Source: an uncultured Mediterranea sp. (GTDB lineage: Bacteria > Bacteroidota > Bacteroidia > Bacteroidales > Bacteroidaceae). Taken from it: a stretch of DNA of 33,309 nt. Shown piece after piece: positions 22,711 to 30,724 of the stretch; positions within the stretch are counted from its first letter, which is position 1, and every line of letters begins with the position of its first letter. The notes below the pieces were generated by a model. That model was given only the letters and a program-made list of their open reading frames with translations. It ran no database searches and was not told where the DNA came from. The stretch covers positions 1-33,309 of the forward strand of contig CAMACX010000031.1 of the NCBI GenBank assembly GCA_945831575.1, given 5' to 3'. The position numbers and the translations under genes are program-made.

Positions 22711-23397
22711 ATGAGTAGATTAAAAAGACTGAAAAAAATAAGACTGCACCGTGAAGGCACACACACTCTCTGGGGTGGATTATTGCTCCTTTTGCTAGTG
22801 AACAGCGCCCTCTATTTCGGCATCGACAACAAGGTGCCCTTCTACGTCATGGCCACTGTCAGTCTGATTGTATATGGTATCATGGTCAACTTCTTCCGCT
22901 GCCCCATCCGACTGTTCGGGCAAGATACGGAGAAGGTGGTGGTGGCCCCTGCCGACGGCAAGGTGGTAGTCATCGAGGAGGTGGATGAGAATGAGTACTT
23001 CCACGACCGCCGGTTGATGATCTCCATCTTCATGAGTCTGATTAACGTGCATGCCAACTGGTACCCAGTGGATGGCGTGGTCAAGAAGGTGTGGCATCAG
23101 GATGGACGCTTCATGAAGGCCTGGCTACCCAAGGCCAGTACTGACAACGAGCGGTCGGCCGTCATCATCGAGACTCCCGAAGGGGTAGAGATCATGGCAC
23201 GCCAGATTGCCGGAGCCATGGCTCGTCGCATCGTGACCTATGCCGAGCCTGGCGAGGAGTGCTACATTGATGAGCACATGGGATTCATTAAGTTCGGTTC
23301 GCGCGTGGATGTCTATCTGCCGCTCGGCACCGAGGTGAAGGTGACCCTGGGACAGCTTACCACAGGCAACCAAACCATCATAGCCAAATTGAAATAA
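22711..23397 (+). CDS. psd: Phosphatidylserine decarboxylase proenzyme (short type)
   Basis: Converts phosphatidylserine to phosphatidylethanolamine at the inner membrane. The 228-residue protein belongs to the short PSD class. After a basic N-terminus comes a membrane region (about 20-60), then the core with [23 protein letters not shown] and a self-cleavage site G196-S197 within F-G-S-R. Cleavage there would turn Ser197 into the pyruvoyl group of a roughly 32-residue alpha chain, as in other PSDs. The start is fixed by the promoter at 22643-22674. pssA follows after 20 bases, so substrate maker and user share an operon. Confidence 0.95.
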   Translation: MSRLKRLKKIRLHREGTHTLWGGLLLLLLVNSALYFGIDNKVPFYVMATVSLIVYGIMVNFFRCPIRLFGQDTEKVVVAPADGKVVVIEEVDENEYFHDRRLMISIFMSLINVHANWYPVDGVVKKVWHQDGRFMKAWLPKASTDNERSAVIIETPEGVEIMARQIAGAMARRIVTYAEPGEECYIDEHMGFIKFGSRVDVYLPLGTEVKVTLGQLTTGNQTIIAKLK

Positions 23398-23417
23398 CTT
23401 ATTCAATTACTAACCAA

Positions 23418-24125
23418 ATGAGACGCCACATTCCCAATACCTTGACCTGCCTGAATCTGTTCAGCGGCTGCCTGTCGGTGGTCATGGCTTTCAGTCATCA
23501 CTATACAGCAGCATTCGGATTTATCCTGCTTAGCGCAGTATTCGACTTCTTTGACGGATTGGCGGCACGCGCCCTTCATGCGCATTCGCCCATCGGTAAG
23601 GACCTCGACTCACTGGCCGATGATGTCAGCTTTGGAGTAGCTCCGGCAGCGATGCTCTTCAACCTGCTGATGCAGCTAGCTGAGGCACAAGAGTGGGGTG
23701 GTGCCCGAGCCTACCTGCCCTATGTGGCTTTCTTAATCGCTGTCTTCTCGGCTCTCCGCCTGGCAAAATTCAACAACGATGCACGTCAGACCACTTCGTT
23801 CATCGGCCTGCCCGTCCCGGCTAACGCCCTCTTCTGGGCTTCGTATGTCCTGCTCCTTCAGGATTTAGGCGAGGAGTTTCTTTGGAACTGGGCCTTCCCC
23901 GTTGCCCTCTTCACCCAGTTGCTTGTACTGCTCTTCTCCTGGTTGCTGGTGAGCGAAATACCCATGTTCTCTCTCAAGAAAATCAAGGGCAACCGTGTGG
24001 CGACCTATTTCTTTATCGGCTGCATCCCCCTCTTCGGGCTGTTACAGATGCAGGCTTTTGTACCTATTATATTATGGTATATCCTGCTCTCACTCATTGA
24101 AGAAGCGAAAAACCGGAAAAAATAG
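23418..24125 (+). CDS. pssA: CDP-diacylglycerol-serine O-phosphatidyltransferase
   Basis: Makes phosphatidylserine from CDP-diacylglycerol and L-serine in the inner membrane. The 235-residue protein carries the complete CDP-alcohol phosphotransferase signature D46-G47-x2-A50-R51-x8-G60-x3-D64-x3-D68, with Asp residues that bind metal and substrate. About six to eight hydrophobic segments are visible, the last ones ending in a basic C-terminus. It is the membrane-embedded type, unlike the soluble PssA of E. coli. It lies immediately downstream of psd and is convergent with tadA; no terminator hairpin was seen in the 33-base gap between them. Confidence 0.95.
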   Translation: MRRHIPNTLTCLNLFSGCLSVVMAFSHHYTAAFGFILLSAVFDFFDGLAARALHAHSPIGKDLDSLADDVSFGVAPAAMLFNLLMQLAEAQEWGGARAYLPYVAFLIAVFSALRLAKFNNDARQTTSFIGLPVPANALFWASYVLLLQDLGEEFLWNWAFPVALFTQLLVLLFSWLLVSEIPMFSLKKIKGNRVATYFFIGCIPLFGLLQMQAFVPIILWYILLSLIEEAKNRKK

Positions 24126-24158
24126 GTATCCAAAATGCTTCACTAAGAGTCCGCATCC

Positions 24159-24590
24159 TTACCGCCGCTTCTGGAAGAACTCCTTCATCAGGGCGGCACA
24201 CTCCTCCTGCATGACTCCACTCTCCACAACTGTCTTGGGGTGTAAAGCCTCGGGAGCGTAGCGTCGATAACCACGCTTCTCATCGGGAGCGCCATAGACC
24301 AAGCGACCCAGTTGCGACCAGCCAATAGCCCCCGCGCACATCACGCAAGGCTCCACGGTAACGTAGAGCGTACAATCCGTCAGGTACTTCCCGCCCAGCG
24401 AAGAGGCCGCAGCCGTCAGGGCTTGCATCTCGGCATGGGCCGTCACGTCAACCAGTGTCTCTGTCAGGTTATGCCCACGCGCTATGATACGGTCTCTGCA
24501 GACCACCACCGCCCCCACAGGTACCTCGCCCCGCCGTGCCGCCTCGCGTGCCTCACTCAAGGCCTGCTTCATGTAGTAGGTATCATCCAT
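24159..24590 (-). CDS. tadA: tRNA-specific adenosine deaminase
   Basis: Deaminates A34 to inosine in the anticodon of tRNA-Arg(ACG), an essential wobble modification. The 143-residue protein has the zinc and catalytic motif H52-A-E54-M and P81-C-V-M-C85-A-G-A-I, the N-terminal V-P-V-G-A-V-V-V and the substrate-binding G-H-N. The pattern A-H-A-E-M-Q-A-L fits TadA rather than guanine or cytidine deaminase, and sets it apart from the guaD homologue at 6107. Its start lies 3 bases after the stop of the small gene upstream, so the two are co-transcribed from the promoter at 24862-24892. Confidence 0.92.
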   Translation of the reverse strand: MDDTYYMKQALSEAREAARRGEVPVGAVVVCRDRIIARGHNLTETLVDVTAHAEMQALTAAASSLGGKYLTDCTLYVTVEPCVMCAGAIGWSQLGRLVYGAPDEKRGYRRYAPEALHPKTVVESGVMQEECAALMKEFFQKRR

Positions 24591-24593
24591 AGG

Positions 24594-24827
24594 TCAACGG
24601 CGCATTTCGTGCTCCTCAAAGAGCGTAGGGTAATCCTCCTCCATGTTACGATGGATGAAGTGGAGCAGGTTCTCACGCATCCAGCGCGACTTGTTGGTTA
24701 TCTTGTACTTCTTAAGGTAGCGGTTGACCAGACGATGCTCCTCCTCACTCAGCAGGCAGACCATGCGGTGAGGACGCTTCAGCTCGTCGTGATTATCCCG
24801 AGTAGAAAGGGAACTGTTTTTTTTCAT
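24594..24827 (-). CDS. Small basic protein, possible ribbon-helix-helix DNA-binding protein
   Basis: A 77-residue, charged, cytoplasmic protein. The segment R-M-V-C-L-L-S-E-E-E-H-R-L-V-N-R-Y-L (about 21-38) followed by T-N-K-S-R-W-M-R-E-N-L-L (about 44-55) has the strand-helix-turn-helix rhythm of ribbon-helix-helix proteins, a fold found in repressors and plasmid mobilisation accessory proteins. No relaxase or other mobile gene is near, so a chromosomal regulator or an uncharacterised conserved protein is more likely. It lies first in a two-gene unit with tadA, 3 bases apart, behind a perfect promoter. The fold assignment is tentative. Confidence 0.7.
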   Translation of the reverse strand: MKKNSSLSTRDNHDELKRPHRMVCLLSEEEHRLVNRYLKKYKITNKSRWMRENLLHFIHRNMEEDYPTLFEEHEMRR

Positions 24828-24861
24828 ACGTAGGGCAGAGTTTGCGGGTTAGCTTCAGCTG

Positions 24862-24892
24862 CAAAATTACAGTTACTAGGCCAATTCGCAAA
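24862..24892 (-). promoter_or_regulatory. Bacteroides-type promoter of the 77-residue gene and tadA
   Basis: TTTG (24892-24889), a 19-bp spacer and TAATTTTG (24869-24862) on the minus strand match the consensus at every defined position; predicted start near 24856, about 30 bases before the ATG. Confidence 0.8.
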
Positions 24893-24970
24893 CGAAAATG
24901 CTCTTTTTTTTCGCCACACAGGCAAAAAGAAGCCCTTTTTAAAGAAAAAACGGGGATTCTTAGGGCAAAA

Positions 24971-25002
24971 GTTGCGCAAAGCAAAATAAATAGATATTTT
25001 TG
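24971..25002 (+). promoter_or_regulatory. Bacteroides-type promoter of the S41 peptidase gene
   Basis: GTTG (24971-24974), a 20-bp spacer and TATTTTTG (24995-25002): perfect -7 box, one mismatch in the -33 box. Predicted start near 25009; divergent from the tadA unit. Confidence 0.65.
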
Positions 25003-25037
25003 CCCTTGAAATAATAACCCTTTAATCACTTGGGACA

Positions 25038-26642
25038 ATGAAACACCTTCATACATTACTCTACCTGTTGGGCACACTGGGTTGCCTCGTGCTGATGCCT
25101 GCTTGCAGCAACAACGATGACCCTGTAGATGACGACCCGAAACAAGATGACCCTGTTGAGACGACGACAGACGATGAGAAACTGAACAAGATAGTCTATG
25201 AGTTCCTAGGCAACTACTACCTGTGGAATGACGAGTACAAATCACAGACTCTGGACTACACGAAGGAGTACAAGCAATTCTTCCGTGACGGACTGATGAA
25301 CCTGAAGGGCAACACCCTGGACCGACGGGCTTATACCTATACAGATGACAACGGGGTAAAGCAGACGGGCTACTCCCTCTTCTCCTACATCAGCGAAGTG
25401 CCCGACTACACCTCAACCCGTGCTACCGGCAACGACCTCTACAAGAAAGAGAAGGAGATGAGCTTCGGACTGATAGGACTCTTCCCCTACGCCTATAAAA
25501 GCGACAATGCCACCAACGGCAAGAACCACTATGTACGCTTCATTGTGCGCGGTGTCTATCCCGACTCACCGGCAGACAAGGCAGGATTGGCCCGAGGACA
25601 CTTTATCGAGAAATTTGATGGCAAAGAAATCCGCGTGAGCAATTACCAAGATATCTTCTACAAGCTGATGGCCCCAACGGTTGCCGAATCGCACACCCTA
25701 CAGACTTGCCACTTGGAGAGCGACAATACCGTCTCCACTCCCACCACCACGACCATAGCCTCCAGTGCCATAGAGCTCAATCCCATCATCAAGACACAGG
25801 TAGAGACGGTCAGTGGCCACAAGGTGGGTTACCTCTTCTACAGCACCTTTGAAGGAGGATACGATGAGGAGTTGCTGGCTGAGCTGAAGAAGTTCAAGCA
25901 GGAAGGCATTACCGACCTGGTGCTTGACCTGCGCTACAACCTCGGCGGACATGTGGTATCGGCCAACCTGCTTGCCACTTGCATTGCCGGTACGGCCTGC
26001 GAGGGGAAGTCGTTTGCTGAATACCGCTACAACGAAACCCGCATGAAAGCATTGGGCAACAAACGGAAGGTGGAACTCTTCGGCGACAAGTTATCCAACG
26101 ATGCACTCAAGAGCCAACTGGCGGATGCACACCTCAATCTGAGCAATCTCTATGTCATCGTCAGCGATGAGACGGCATCTGCCAGCGAACTGGTTATCAA
26201 CGCTCTGGAGGGTATTGACATCAATATCTTCCTGATAGGCACCACCACGCGAGGCAAGAACGTTGGCATGGAGGTGATTACCGTGGGTAAGGGACAGAGC
26301 AAAGGCGGTGAACTGGAGAAGACCTACGAGATAGCCCCCATTACCTTCCAGACCTACAACGCCAAAGGCTTTGGCGACTACGAAAAGGGCTTCGTGCCCA
26401 ATCTGGAGGTGGACGAGGTTAGCCCATTCAACGAAGAGGGAGTACTCCGGGTCTATCGTCCCCTCGGCTCACAGCAGGAATACCTCTACGGCTTTGCCCT
26501 GGAGCAGATTACGGGTGAGACCATCCTCGAACGTCCGTCAGCCTCAACCCGAGGGGCGAATCTTGCGGTTATGGAGCAACTTGCTCCCCTGACCCTCCCT
26601 ACCCGAAGCGAGCGTGGCATGATAACCTGTTGGGAGGAGTAG
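25038..26642 (+). CDS. S41 family (C-terminal processing type) peptidase lipoprotein
   Basis: A 534-residue predicted lipoprotein serine protease. The leader ends in lipobox L-M-P-A-C (Cys23), followed by an Asp-rich linker (N-N-D-D-P-V-D-D-D-P) often seen in surface lipoproteins of Bacteroidetes. A PDZ-like region lies at about 165-215 (V-Y-P-D-S-P-A-D-K-A-G-L). The S41 core has L-D-L-R-Y-N-L-G-G, the nucleophile region D-E-T-A-S-A-S-E-L (Ser about residue 382) and the general-base Lys in R-G-K-N-V-G-M (about 405). Ser and Lys are both present, so it should be active. The acidic linker after the lipid suggests possible surface display; substrate unknown. yraN starts 9 bases downstream. Confidence 0.9.
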   Translation: MKHLHTLLYLLGTLGCLVLMPACSNNDDPVDDDPKQDDPVETTTDDEKLNKIVYEFLGNYYLWNDEYKSQTLDYTKEYKQFFRDGLMNLKGNTLDRRAYTYTDDNGVKQTGYSLFSYISEVPDYTSTRATGNDLYKKEKEMSFGLIGLFPYAYKSDNATNGKNHYVRFIVRGVYPDSPADKAGLARGHFIEKFDGKEIRVSNYQDIFYKLMAPTVAESHTLQTCHLESDNTVSTPTTTTIASSAIELNPIIKTQVETVSGHKVGYLFYSTFEGGYDEELLAELKKFKQEGITDLVLDLRYNLGGHVVSANLLATCIAGTACEGKSFAEYRYNETRMKALGNKRKVELFGDKLSNDALKSQLADAHLNLSNLYVIVSDETASASELVINALEGIDINIFLIGTTTRGKNVGMEVITVGKGQSKGGELEKTYEIAPITFQTYNAKGFGDYEKGFVPNLEVDEVSPFNEEGVLRVYRPLGSQQEYLYGFALEQITGETILERPSASTRGANLAVMEQLAPLTLPTRSERGMITCWEE

Positions 26643-26651
26643 GCGGAACGT

Positions 26652-27017
26652 ATGGCAGGGCACAATCAGCTGGGCAAGGCGGGTGAGGAAGCTGCTGTAG
26701 CTTACCTAGAAGGTGAAGGCTACACCATACGCCACCGCAACTGGCACAAGAGCCACCTGGAGCTGGACATCGTGGCAACAGATGGAGAGGAGTTGGTCTT
26801 CGTGGAGGTAAAGACACGCAGCAATACCGACTTCACCCAACCCGAGGAGGCTGTTACCCCACAGAAGATACGCCGTCTGGTGATAGCCGCTGACACCTAT
26901 GTGAAAAGCTTCAAGCTCGCACTCCCCGTCCGCTTCGACATCATCACCCTGGTGGGAGAGCCGGGACACTTCCATATCGAGCACCTGCGCGATGCTTTCT
27001 ATCCACCGAGGTTTTGA
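26652..27017 (+). CDS. yraN: UPF0102 / YraN family endonuclease-like protein
   Basis: A 121-residue member of the YraN family, which has a restriction-endonuclease-like fold but no firmly established cellular role. The expected active-site pattern is present: E16-type N-terminal helix (G-K-A-G-E-E-A-A), E37-L-D39 in the central hairpin, and E52-V-K54 in F-V-E-V-K-T-R. The length is normal. It lies 9 bases after the S41 peptidase gene. Its stop codon (27015-27017) overlaps the first two bases of a heptamer array that fills the gap to birA. Confidence 0.92.
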   Translation: MAGHNQLGKAGEEAAVAYLEGEGYTIRHRNWHKSHLELDIVATDGEELVFVEVKTRSNTDFTQPEEAVTPQKIRRLVIAADTYVKSFKLALPVRFDIITLVGEPGHFHIEHLRDAFYPPRF

Positions 27018-27064
27018 GCTACGAGATACGAGATACAAGCTACGAGCTACAAGCTACAAGTGAT
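27016..27064 (+). repeat. Heptamer tandem array between yraN and birA
   Basis: Seven 7-bp units: GAGCTAC, GAGATAC, GAGATAC, AAGCTAC, GAGCTAC, AAGCTAC and the diverged AAGTGAT. The first unit overlaps the yraN stop codon and the last ends 10 bases before the birA ATG. Units are shared with the array at 18692-18732 in reverse complement. Confidence 0.9.
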
Positions 27065-27074
27065 ACTTTTGATT

Positions 27075-27839
27075 ATGACTACAGAAATGACATTTCCTCT
27101 GATTGCATTGGATTCTACCGAATCGACCAACCTCTACTTGAGCCAACTGAGCAGGCATGAGGGCGATGCACTCGCCCCCTTTACCACCGTCTGTGCAGAA
27201 TACCAACAGGCAGGCAAGGGACAACGGGGCAACTCGTGGGAGTCAGCTGAAGGGAAAAATCTGCTATTCAGCTTTGTGACCTACCCCACCTTCCTCGAAG
27301 CACGTCATCAGTTTCTCCTTTCCCAGATGGTGTCTCTGGCTATCAAGGAAGCGCTGAGCTGCTGGAGCGATGACTTCTCCATCAAGTGGCCCAACGACAT
27401 CTACTGGCGGGACAAGAAAATCTGTGGCATCCTGATAGAGAACGACCTGAGCGGTAACCGTATCGGGCGTTGCATCTGCGGCATCGGCCTCAACGTCAAC
27501 CAGACCACCTTCCTGAGCGATGCCCCCAACCCCATCTCGCTCCAACAGATTACAGGCAGGGAGCACGACCGCCACGCTCTGCTCATGGAGATTATGAAGC
27601 GCATCCAGCTCTATTTCCAAGGCGCAGAAGTGGAACAGTACGCCACCTACTCGGAAGAAATCTCCGTACGCTACGGCCGGTCACTCTTCCGCCGCCGAGG
27701 CTACTATCCCTACGAAGATGCCAACGGACGCTTTAGCGCTCGCCTGCTTCGTGTGGAACCCGATGGACGGTTTGTGCTCGAAGACGAGTCTGGCAAGGAG
27801 CGTGAATATCTGTTTAAAGAGGTGCAATACATACTCTAA
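27075..27839 (+). CDS. birA: Biotin-[acetyl-CoA carboxylase] ligase, single-domain
   Basis: Attaches biotin to the biotin carboxyl carrier protein through biotinyl-AMP. The 254-residue protein carries the catalytic motif G-K-G-Q-R-G-N-S-W (47-55), K-W-P-N-D (104-108) and K115-I-C-G-I-L-I-E, then a small C-terminal domain. The N-terminal helix-turn-helix domain of the E. coli bifunctional repressor is absent, so this enzyme cannot regulate biotin genes by itself. A GTG at 27060 is in frame, but it lies inside the repeat array; the ATG at 27075 is preferred, with another at 27087 possible. The MATE gene follows after 19 bases. Confidence 0.92.
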   Translation: MTTEMTFPLIALDSTESTNLYLSQLSRHEGDALAPFTTVCAEYQQAGKGQRGNSWESAEGKNLLFSFVTYPTFLEARHQFLLSQMVSLAIKEALSCWSDDFSIKWPNDIYWRDKKICGILIENDLSGNRIGRCICGIGLNVNQTTFLSDAPNPISLQQITGREHDRHALLMEIMKRIQLYFQGAEVEQYATYSEEISVRYGRSLFRRRGYYPYEDANGRFSARLLRVEPDGRFVLEDESGKEREYLFKEVQYIL

Positions 27840-27858
27840 GCAGCTTGCAACATAACCC

Positions 27859-29196
27859 ATGACCATGCACCCACGCGACCGGCAGATTCTGAAGATAGCC
27901 TTACCCAGCATCGTAAGCAATATCACGGTACCCTTGCTGGGTCTGGTCGATGTCTCCATCGTAGGGCACCTTGGAGCAGCGGCCTATATCGGTGCGATTG
28001 CCGTGGGAGGGATGCTCTTCAACATCATCTACTGGCTCTTCGCCTTCCTGCGCATGGGCACAGGTGGCATGACCTCGCAAGCCTTCGGCGCACGCGACCT
28101 GCCTGAAGTGATGCGCCTGCTGCTCCGTTCGGTACTACTGGGCATAGGACTCGGCCTACTCTTCATCCTACTGCAATACCCCCTGCGTGAACTGGCTCTC
28201 ACCCTCATCGTACCTCCCACAGCCGAGGTAGCAGCACTGACTCGCACCTACTTCAACATCTGCATCTATGGTGCCCCAGCCATGTTGGGACTCTATGGAC
28301 TGACGGGTTGGTTTCTTGGCATGCAAAACTCACGGTCGCCCATGTGGGTGGCCATCGTGCAGAATGTGGTCAACATTGGCTGTAGCCTGCTGCTGGTCTA
28401 TGGCTTTGGCATGAAGGTAGAGGGTGTAGCCCTGGGTACCCTCGTCGCGCAGTATGCGGGATTCCTGACCGCCCTCTTCCTGCTGATGCGTTACTACCAC
28501 CGCCTGATGCACTACCTGCCGCAACGTCTCCTCTCCGCAGAAGCCATGCGCATCCTCTGGAAGCGCAATGCCATGGCCCGCTTCTTCAGCGTCAACCGCA
28601 ACATCTTCCTGCGCACGCTCTGCCTCGTCTCCGTCACCCTCTTCTTCACTTCGGCTGGAGCAGCCCAAGGAGAGGTTATCCTGGCTGTCAACACCCTGCT
28701 GATGCAGCTCTTCACCCTCTACTCCTACATCATGGACGGCTTTGCCTTTGCCGGCGAGGCCCTGAGTGGCCGATACATCGGGGCCCGTCATGCCGAAGCC
28801 TTCTACAGCACGGTACGCCGCCTCTTCGGTTGGGGAGGCGTGATGGCCCTTCTTTTCACGCTCACCTACGCCCTAGGCGGGGAAGCCTTCCTGCGGCTGC
28901 TCACCTCCGAGGAGGAGGTCATCGCCGCCTCAGCCACCTACTTCCCCTGGGCACTTATCATCCCCCTCTGCGGGCTGGCCGCCTTCATCTGGGACGGCAT
29001 CTACATCGGAGCCACCGCCACCCGTGGCATGCTCATCTCGATGGCTGTCGCCACACTCACCTTCTTCCTGCTCTACGCTGCCCTCCACACCATCTGGGGC
29101 AACCATGCCCTCTGGTTCTCTTTCCTGGCCTACCTGACACAACGAGGCCTTGTCCAGACCCTGCTCCGCAAACAGGTCTATCGTAAAACGTCTTAA
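27859..29196 (+). CDS. MATE family efflux transporter (DinF-like)
   Basis: An inner-membrane multidrug/toxin exporter driven by Na+ or H+. The 445-residue protein has about 12 hydrophobic segments in two similar halves. The N-terminus I-L-K-I-A-L-P-S-I-V-S-N-I-T-V-P-L-L-G and the following V-D-V-S-I-V-G-H-L-G are typical of the DinF branch, with the Asp of V-D the likely cation-site residue. Further typical parts are M-G-T-G-G-M-T-S-Q-A-F-G-A and, in the second half, D-G-F-A-F-A-G-E-A-L-S-G. It is 19 bases after birA. Its substrates are unknown. Confidence 0.93.
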   Translation: MTMHPRDRQILKIALPSIVSNITVPLLGLVDVSIVGHLGAAAYIGAIAVGGMLFNIIYWLFAFLRMGTGGMTSQAFGARDLPEVMRLLLRSVLLGIGLGLLFILLQYPLRELALTLIVPPTAEVAALTRTYFNICIYGAPAMLGLYGLTGWFLGMQNSRSPMWVAIVQNVVNIGCSLLLVYGFGMKVEGVALGTLVAQYAGFLTALFLLMRYYHRLMHYLPQRLLSAEAMRILWKRNAMARFFSVNRNIFLRTLCLVSVTLFFTSAGAAQGEVILAVNTLLMQLFTLYSYIMDGFAFAGEALSGRYIGARHAEAFYSTVRRLFGWGGVMALLFTLTYALGGEAFLRLLTSEEEVIAASATYFPWALIIPLCGLAAFIWDGIYIGATATRGMLISMAVATLTFFLLYAALHTIWGNHALWFSFLAYLTQRGLVQTLLRKQVYRKTS

Positions 29197-29264
29197 AGGC
29201 CCTTTTTTTACTATTCGCACATAGAAAAAGTGGAAGAAAAATAAGGTTTTTCAGAATAAATGCC

Positions 29265-29272
29265 TAACTTTG
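29265..29272 (+). promoter_or_regulatory. Probable -7 box of pyrH
   Basis: TAACTTTG matches TAnnTTTG exactly and lies 39 bases before the pyrH ATG. No TTTG is at the expected distance, only a T-rich run closer than usual. Confidence 0.5.
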
Positions 29273-29311
29273 CCTTGATTTTAACCATTAACACTAAAAA
29301 AGTCACACAAT

Positions 29312-30022
29312 ATGGCCAATTACAAACGGATATTACTCAAGCTCAGCGGCGAGAGCCTGATGGGCGAGAAGCAGTACGGCATTGACGAGAAGCGTCTGGC
29401 CGAGTACGCAGCACAGATTAAGGAGGTTCACGCCATGGGCGTACAGATAGGTATCGTCATCGGTGGCGGCAACATCTTCCGCGGCCTGAGCGGAGCGGGA
29501 AAAGGTTTCGACCGCGTGAAGGGCGACCAGATGGGTATGCTGGCCACAGTCATCAACAGTCTGGCCCTCAGCTCGGCCCTCGTATCAGCTGGTGTCAAGG
29601 CTCGTGTACTGACCGCTGTGCGCATGGAGCCCATTGGCGAGTTCTACAACAAGTGGCGTGCCATAGAGTGCATGGAGGCTGGTGAAGTGGTCATCATGTC
29701 AGCCGGCACAGGCAACCCCTTCTTCACGACAGACACCGGTTCGAGCCTGCGCGGCATTGAGATTGAGGCCGACGTGATGCTGAAGGGTACCCGTGTAGAT
29801 GGCATTTACACGGCTGACCCTGAGAAAGACCCAACTGCCACCAAGTTCCACGACATCACCTACGACGAGGTACTGAAGCGCGGCCTGAAGGTGATGGACC
29901 TCACTGCCACCTGCATGTGCAAGGAGAACAACCTGCCTATCATCGTCTTCGACATGGACACCGTGGGTAACCTGAAGCGTGTCATGGCAGGCGAAGAGAT
30001 TGGTACACTGGTACACAACTGA
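29312..30022 (+). CDS. pyrH: Uridylate kinase (UMP kinase)
   Basis: Phosphorylates UMP to UDP with ATP in pyrimidine synthesis; cytoplasmic hexamer of the amino-acid-kinase fold. The 236-residue protein shows the N-terminal phosphate loop K-L-S-G-E-S-L, the Gly-rich [21 protein letters not shown] and the nucleotide-binding [11 protein letters not shown] near 130-140, followed by D-G-I-Y-T-A-D-P. Length and motifs are standard. It is followed by frr after 58 bases, an order conserved in many bacteria, although the usual upstream rpsB-tsf pair is absent here. Confidence 0.97.
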   Translation: MANYKRILLKLSGESLMGEKQYGIDEKRLAEYAAQIKEVHAMGVQIGIVIGGGNIFRGLSGAGKGFDRVKGDQMGMLATVINSLALSSALVSAGVKARVLTAVRMEPIGEFYNKWRAIECMEAGEVVIMSAGTGNPFFTTDTGSSLRGIEIEADVMLKGTRVDGIYTADPEKDPTATKFHDITYDEVLKRGLKVMDLTATCMCKENNLPIIVFDMDTVGNLKRVMAGEEIGTLVHN

Positions 30023-30080
30023 TTCGCTCATCCTAGAACTAGATACTCAACCAACCCGTAATCACTAAAACAAGAACAAT

Positions 30081-30641
30081 ATGAAAGAGGTTAAAGAAAT
30101 TTTGAACGATGCTCAAGAGAAGATGGATATGGCAAGCATGTACCTGGAAGATGCCCTTGCCCACATCCGTGCAGGCAAAGCGGACGTGCGCCTGCTCGAT
30201 GGCATCCGTGTAGATTCCTACGGCAGCATGGTGCCCATCAACAACGTAGCCGCAGTCACCACCCCTGATGCCCGCAGCATCGCCATCAAGCCGTGGGACA
30301 AGAGCATGTTCCGTGTCATCGAGAAGGCCATCATCGACTCCAGCCTCGGCATCATGCCCGAGAACAACGGTGAAATCATCCGCATCGGCATCCCGCCCCT
30401 CACAGAGGAGCGCCGCCGCCAGCTGGCCAAACAGTGTAAGGGCGAAGGCGAGACCGCCAAGGTGAGCGTGCGCAACGCCCGCCGCGACGCCATCGACCAG
30501 CTGAAGAAGTCGGTCAAGGATGGTCTGGCCGAAGATGCCCAGAAAGGCGGCGAAGAGAAACTGCAGAAGCTCCACGACAAGTACATCAAGCAGATTGATG
30601 ACATGCTGGCAGCCAAGGAGAAAGAGATCATGACGGTATAA
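30081..30641 (+). CDS. frr: Ribosome recycling factor
   Basis: Splits the post-termination ribosome together with EF-G. The 186-residue length is typical. Recognisable blocks are [10 protein letters not shown] near the start, [14 protein letters not shown], the tail region [13 protein letters not shown] and the C-terminal helix K-Y-I-K-Q-I-D-D. It is the second gene after pyrH. A hairpin lies just downstream, before rsgA. Confidence 0.97.
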   Translation: MKEVKEILNDAQEKMDMASMYLEDALAHIRAGKADVRLLDGIRVDSYGSMVPINNVAAVTTPDARSIAIKPWDKSMFRVIEKAIIDSSLGIMPENNGEIIRIGIPPLTEERRRQLAKQCKGEGETAKVSVRNARRDAIDQLKKSVKDGLAEDAQKGGEEKLQKLHDKYIKQIDDMLAAKEKEIMTV

Positions 30642-30654
30642 TCACATAACCAGC

Positions 30655-30700
30655 AAAGCAGGCCTCGCCCATCGGCAGCATGGATGGAGATGCCTGCTTT
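30655..30700 (+). terminator. Possible terminator between frr and rsgA
   Basis: AAAGCAGGC (30655-30663) and GCCTGCTTT (30692-30700) form a 9-bp perfect stem that can extend inward with a bulge; the plus-strand exit has only a short T-run (CTTTCATTAT). It may weaken rsgA expression rather than end it. Confidence 0.45.
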
Positions 30701-30724
30701 CATTATCCCCCATACAGATAGCGC

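Noticed and set aside
24159..24590. This gene as a second guanine deaminase, or guaD as a second tadA
   Set aside because: The motifs differ: A-H-A-E-M-Q-A-L here is TadA-like, while A-H-A-E-V-S-A-I, F-D-D-Q-F-I-Y and the K-V-E-Y end at 6107-6574 are guanine-deaminase-like.
24594..24827. MobC-type plasmid mobilisation protein
   Set aside because: Apart from a vague ribbon-helix-helix pattern nothing supports it: no relaxase, oriT-like repeat or other mobile gene is near, and the unit is joined to tadA.
27016..27064. Heptamer arrays as a CRISPR array
   Set aside because: The units are 7 bp, contiguous and without spacers; no cas genes are present.
29190..29215. T-run after the MATE gene as an intrinsic terminator
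   Set aside because: The preceding AAAGGCCCTTT is self-complementary but leaves no loop, so no stable hairpin precedes the T-run.
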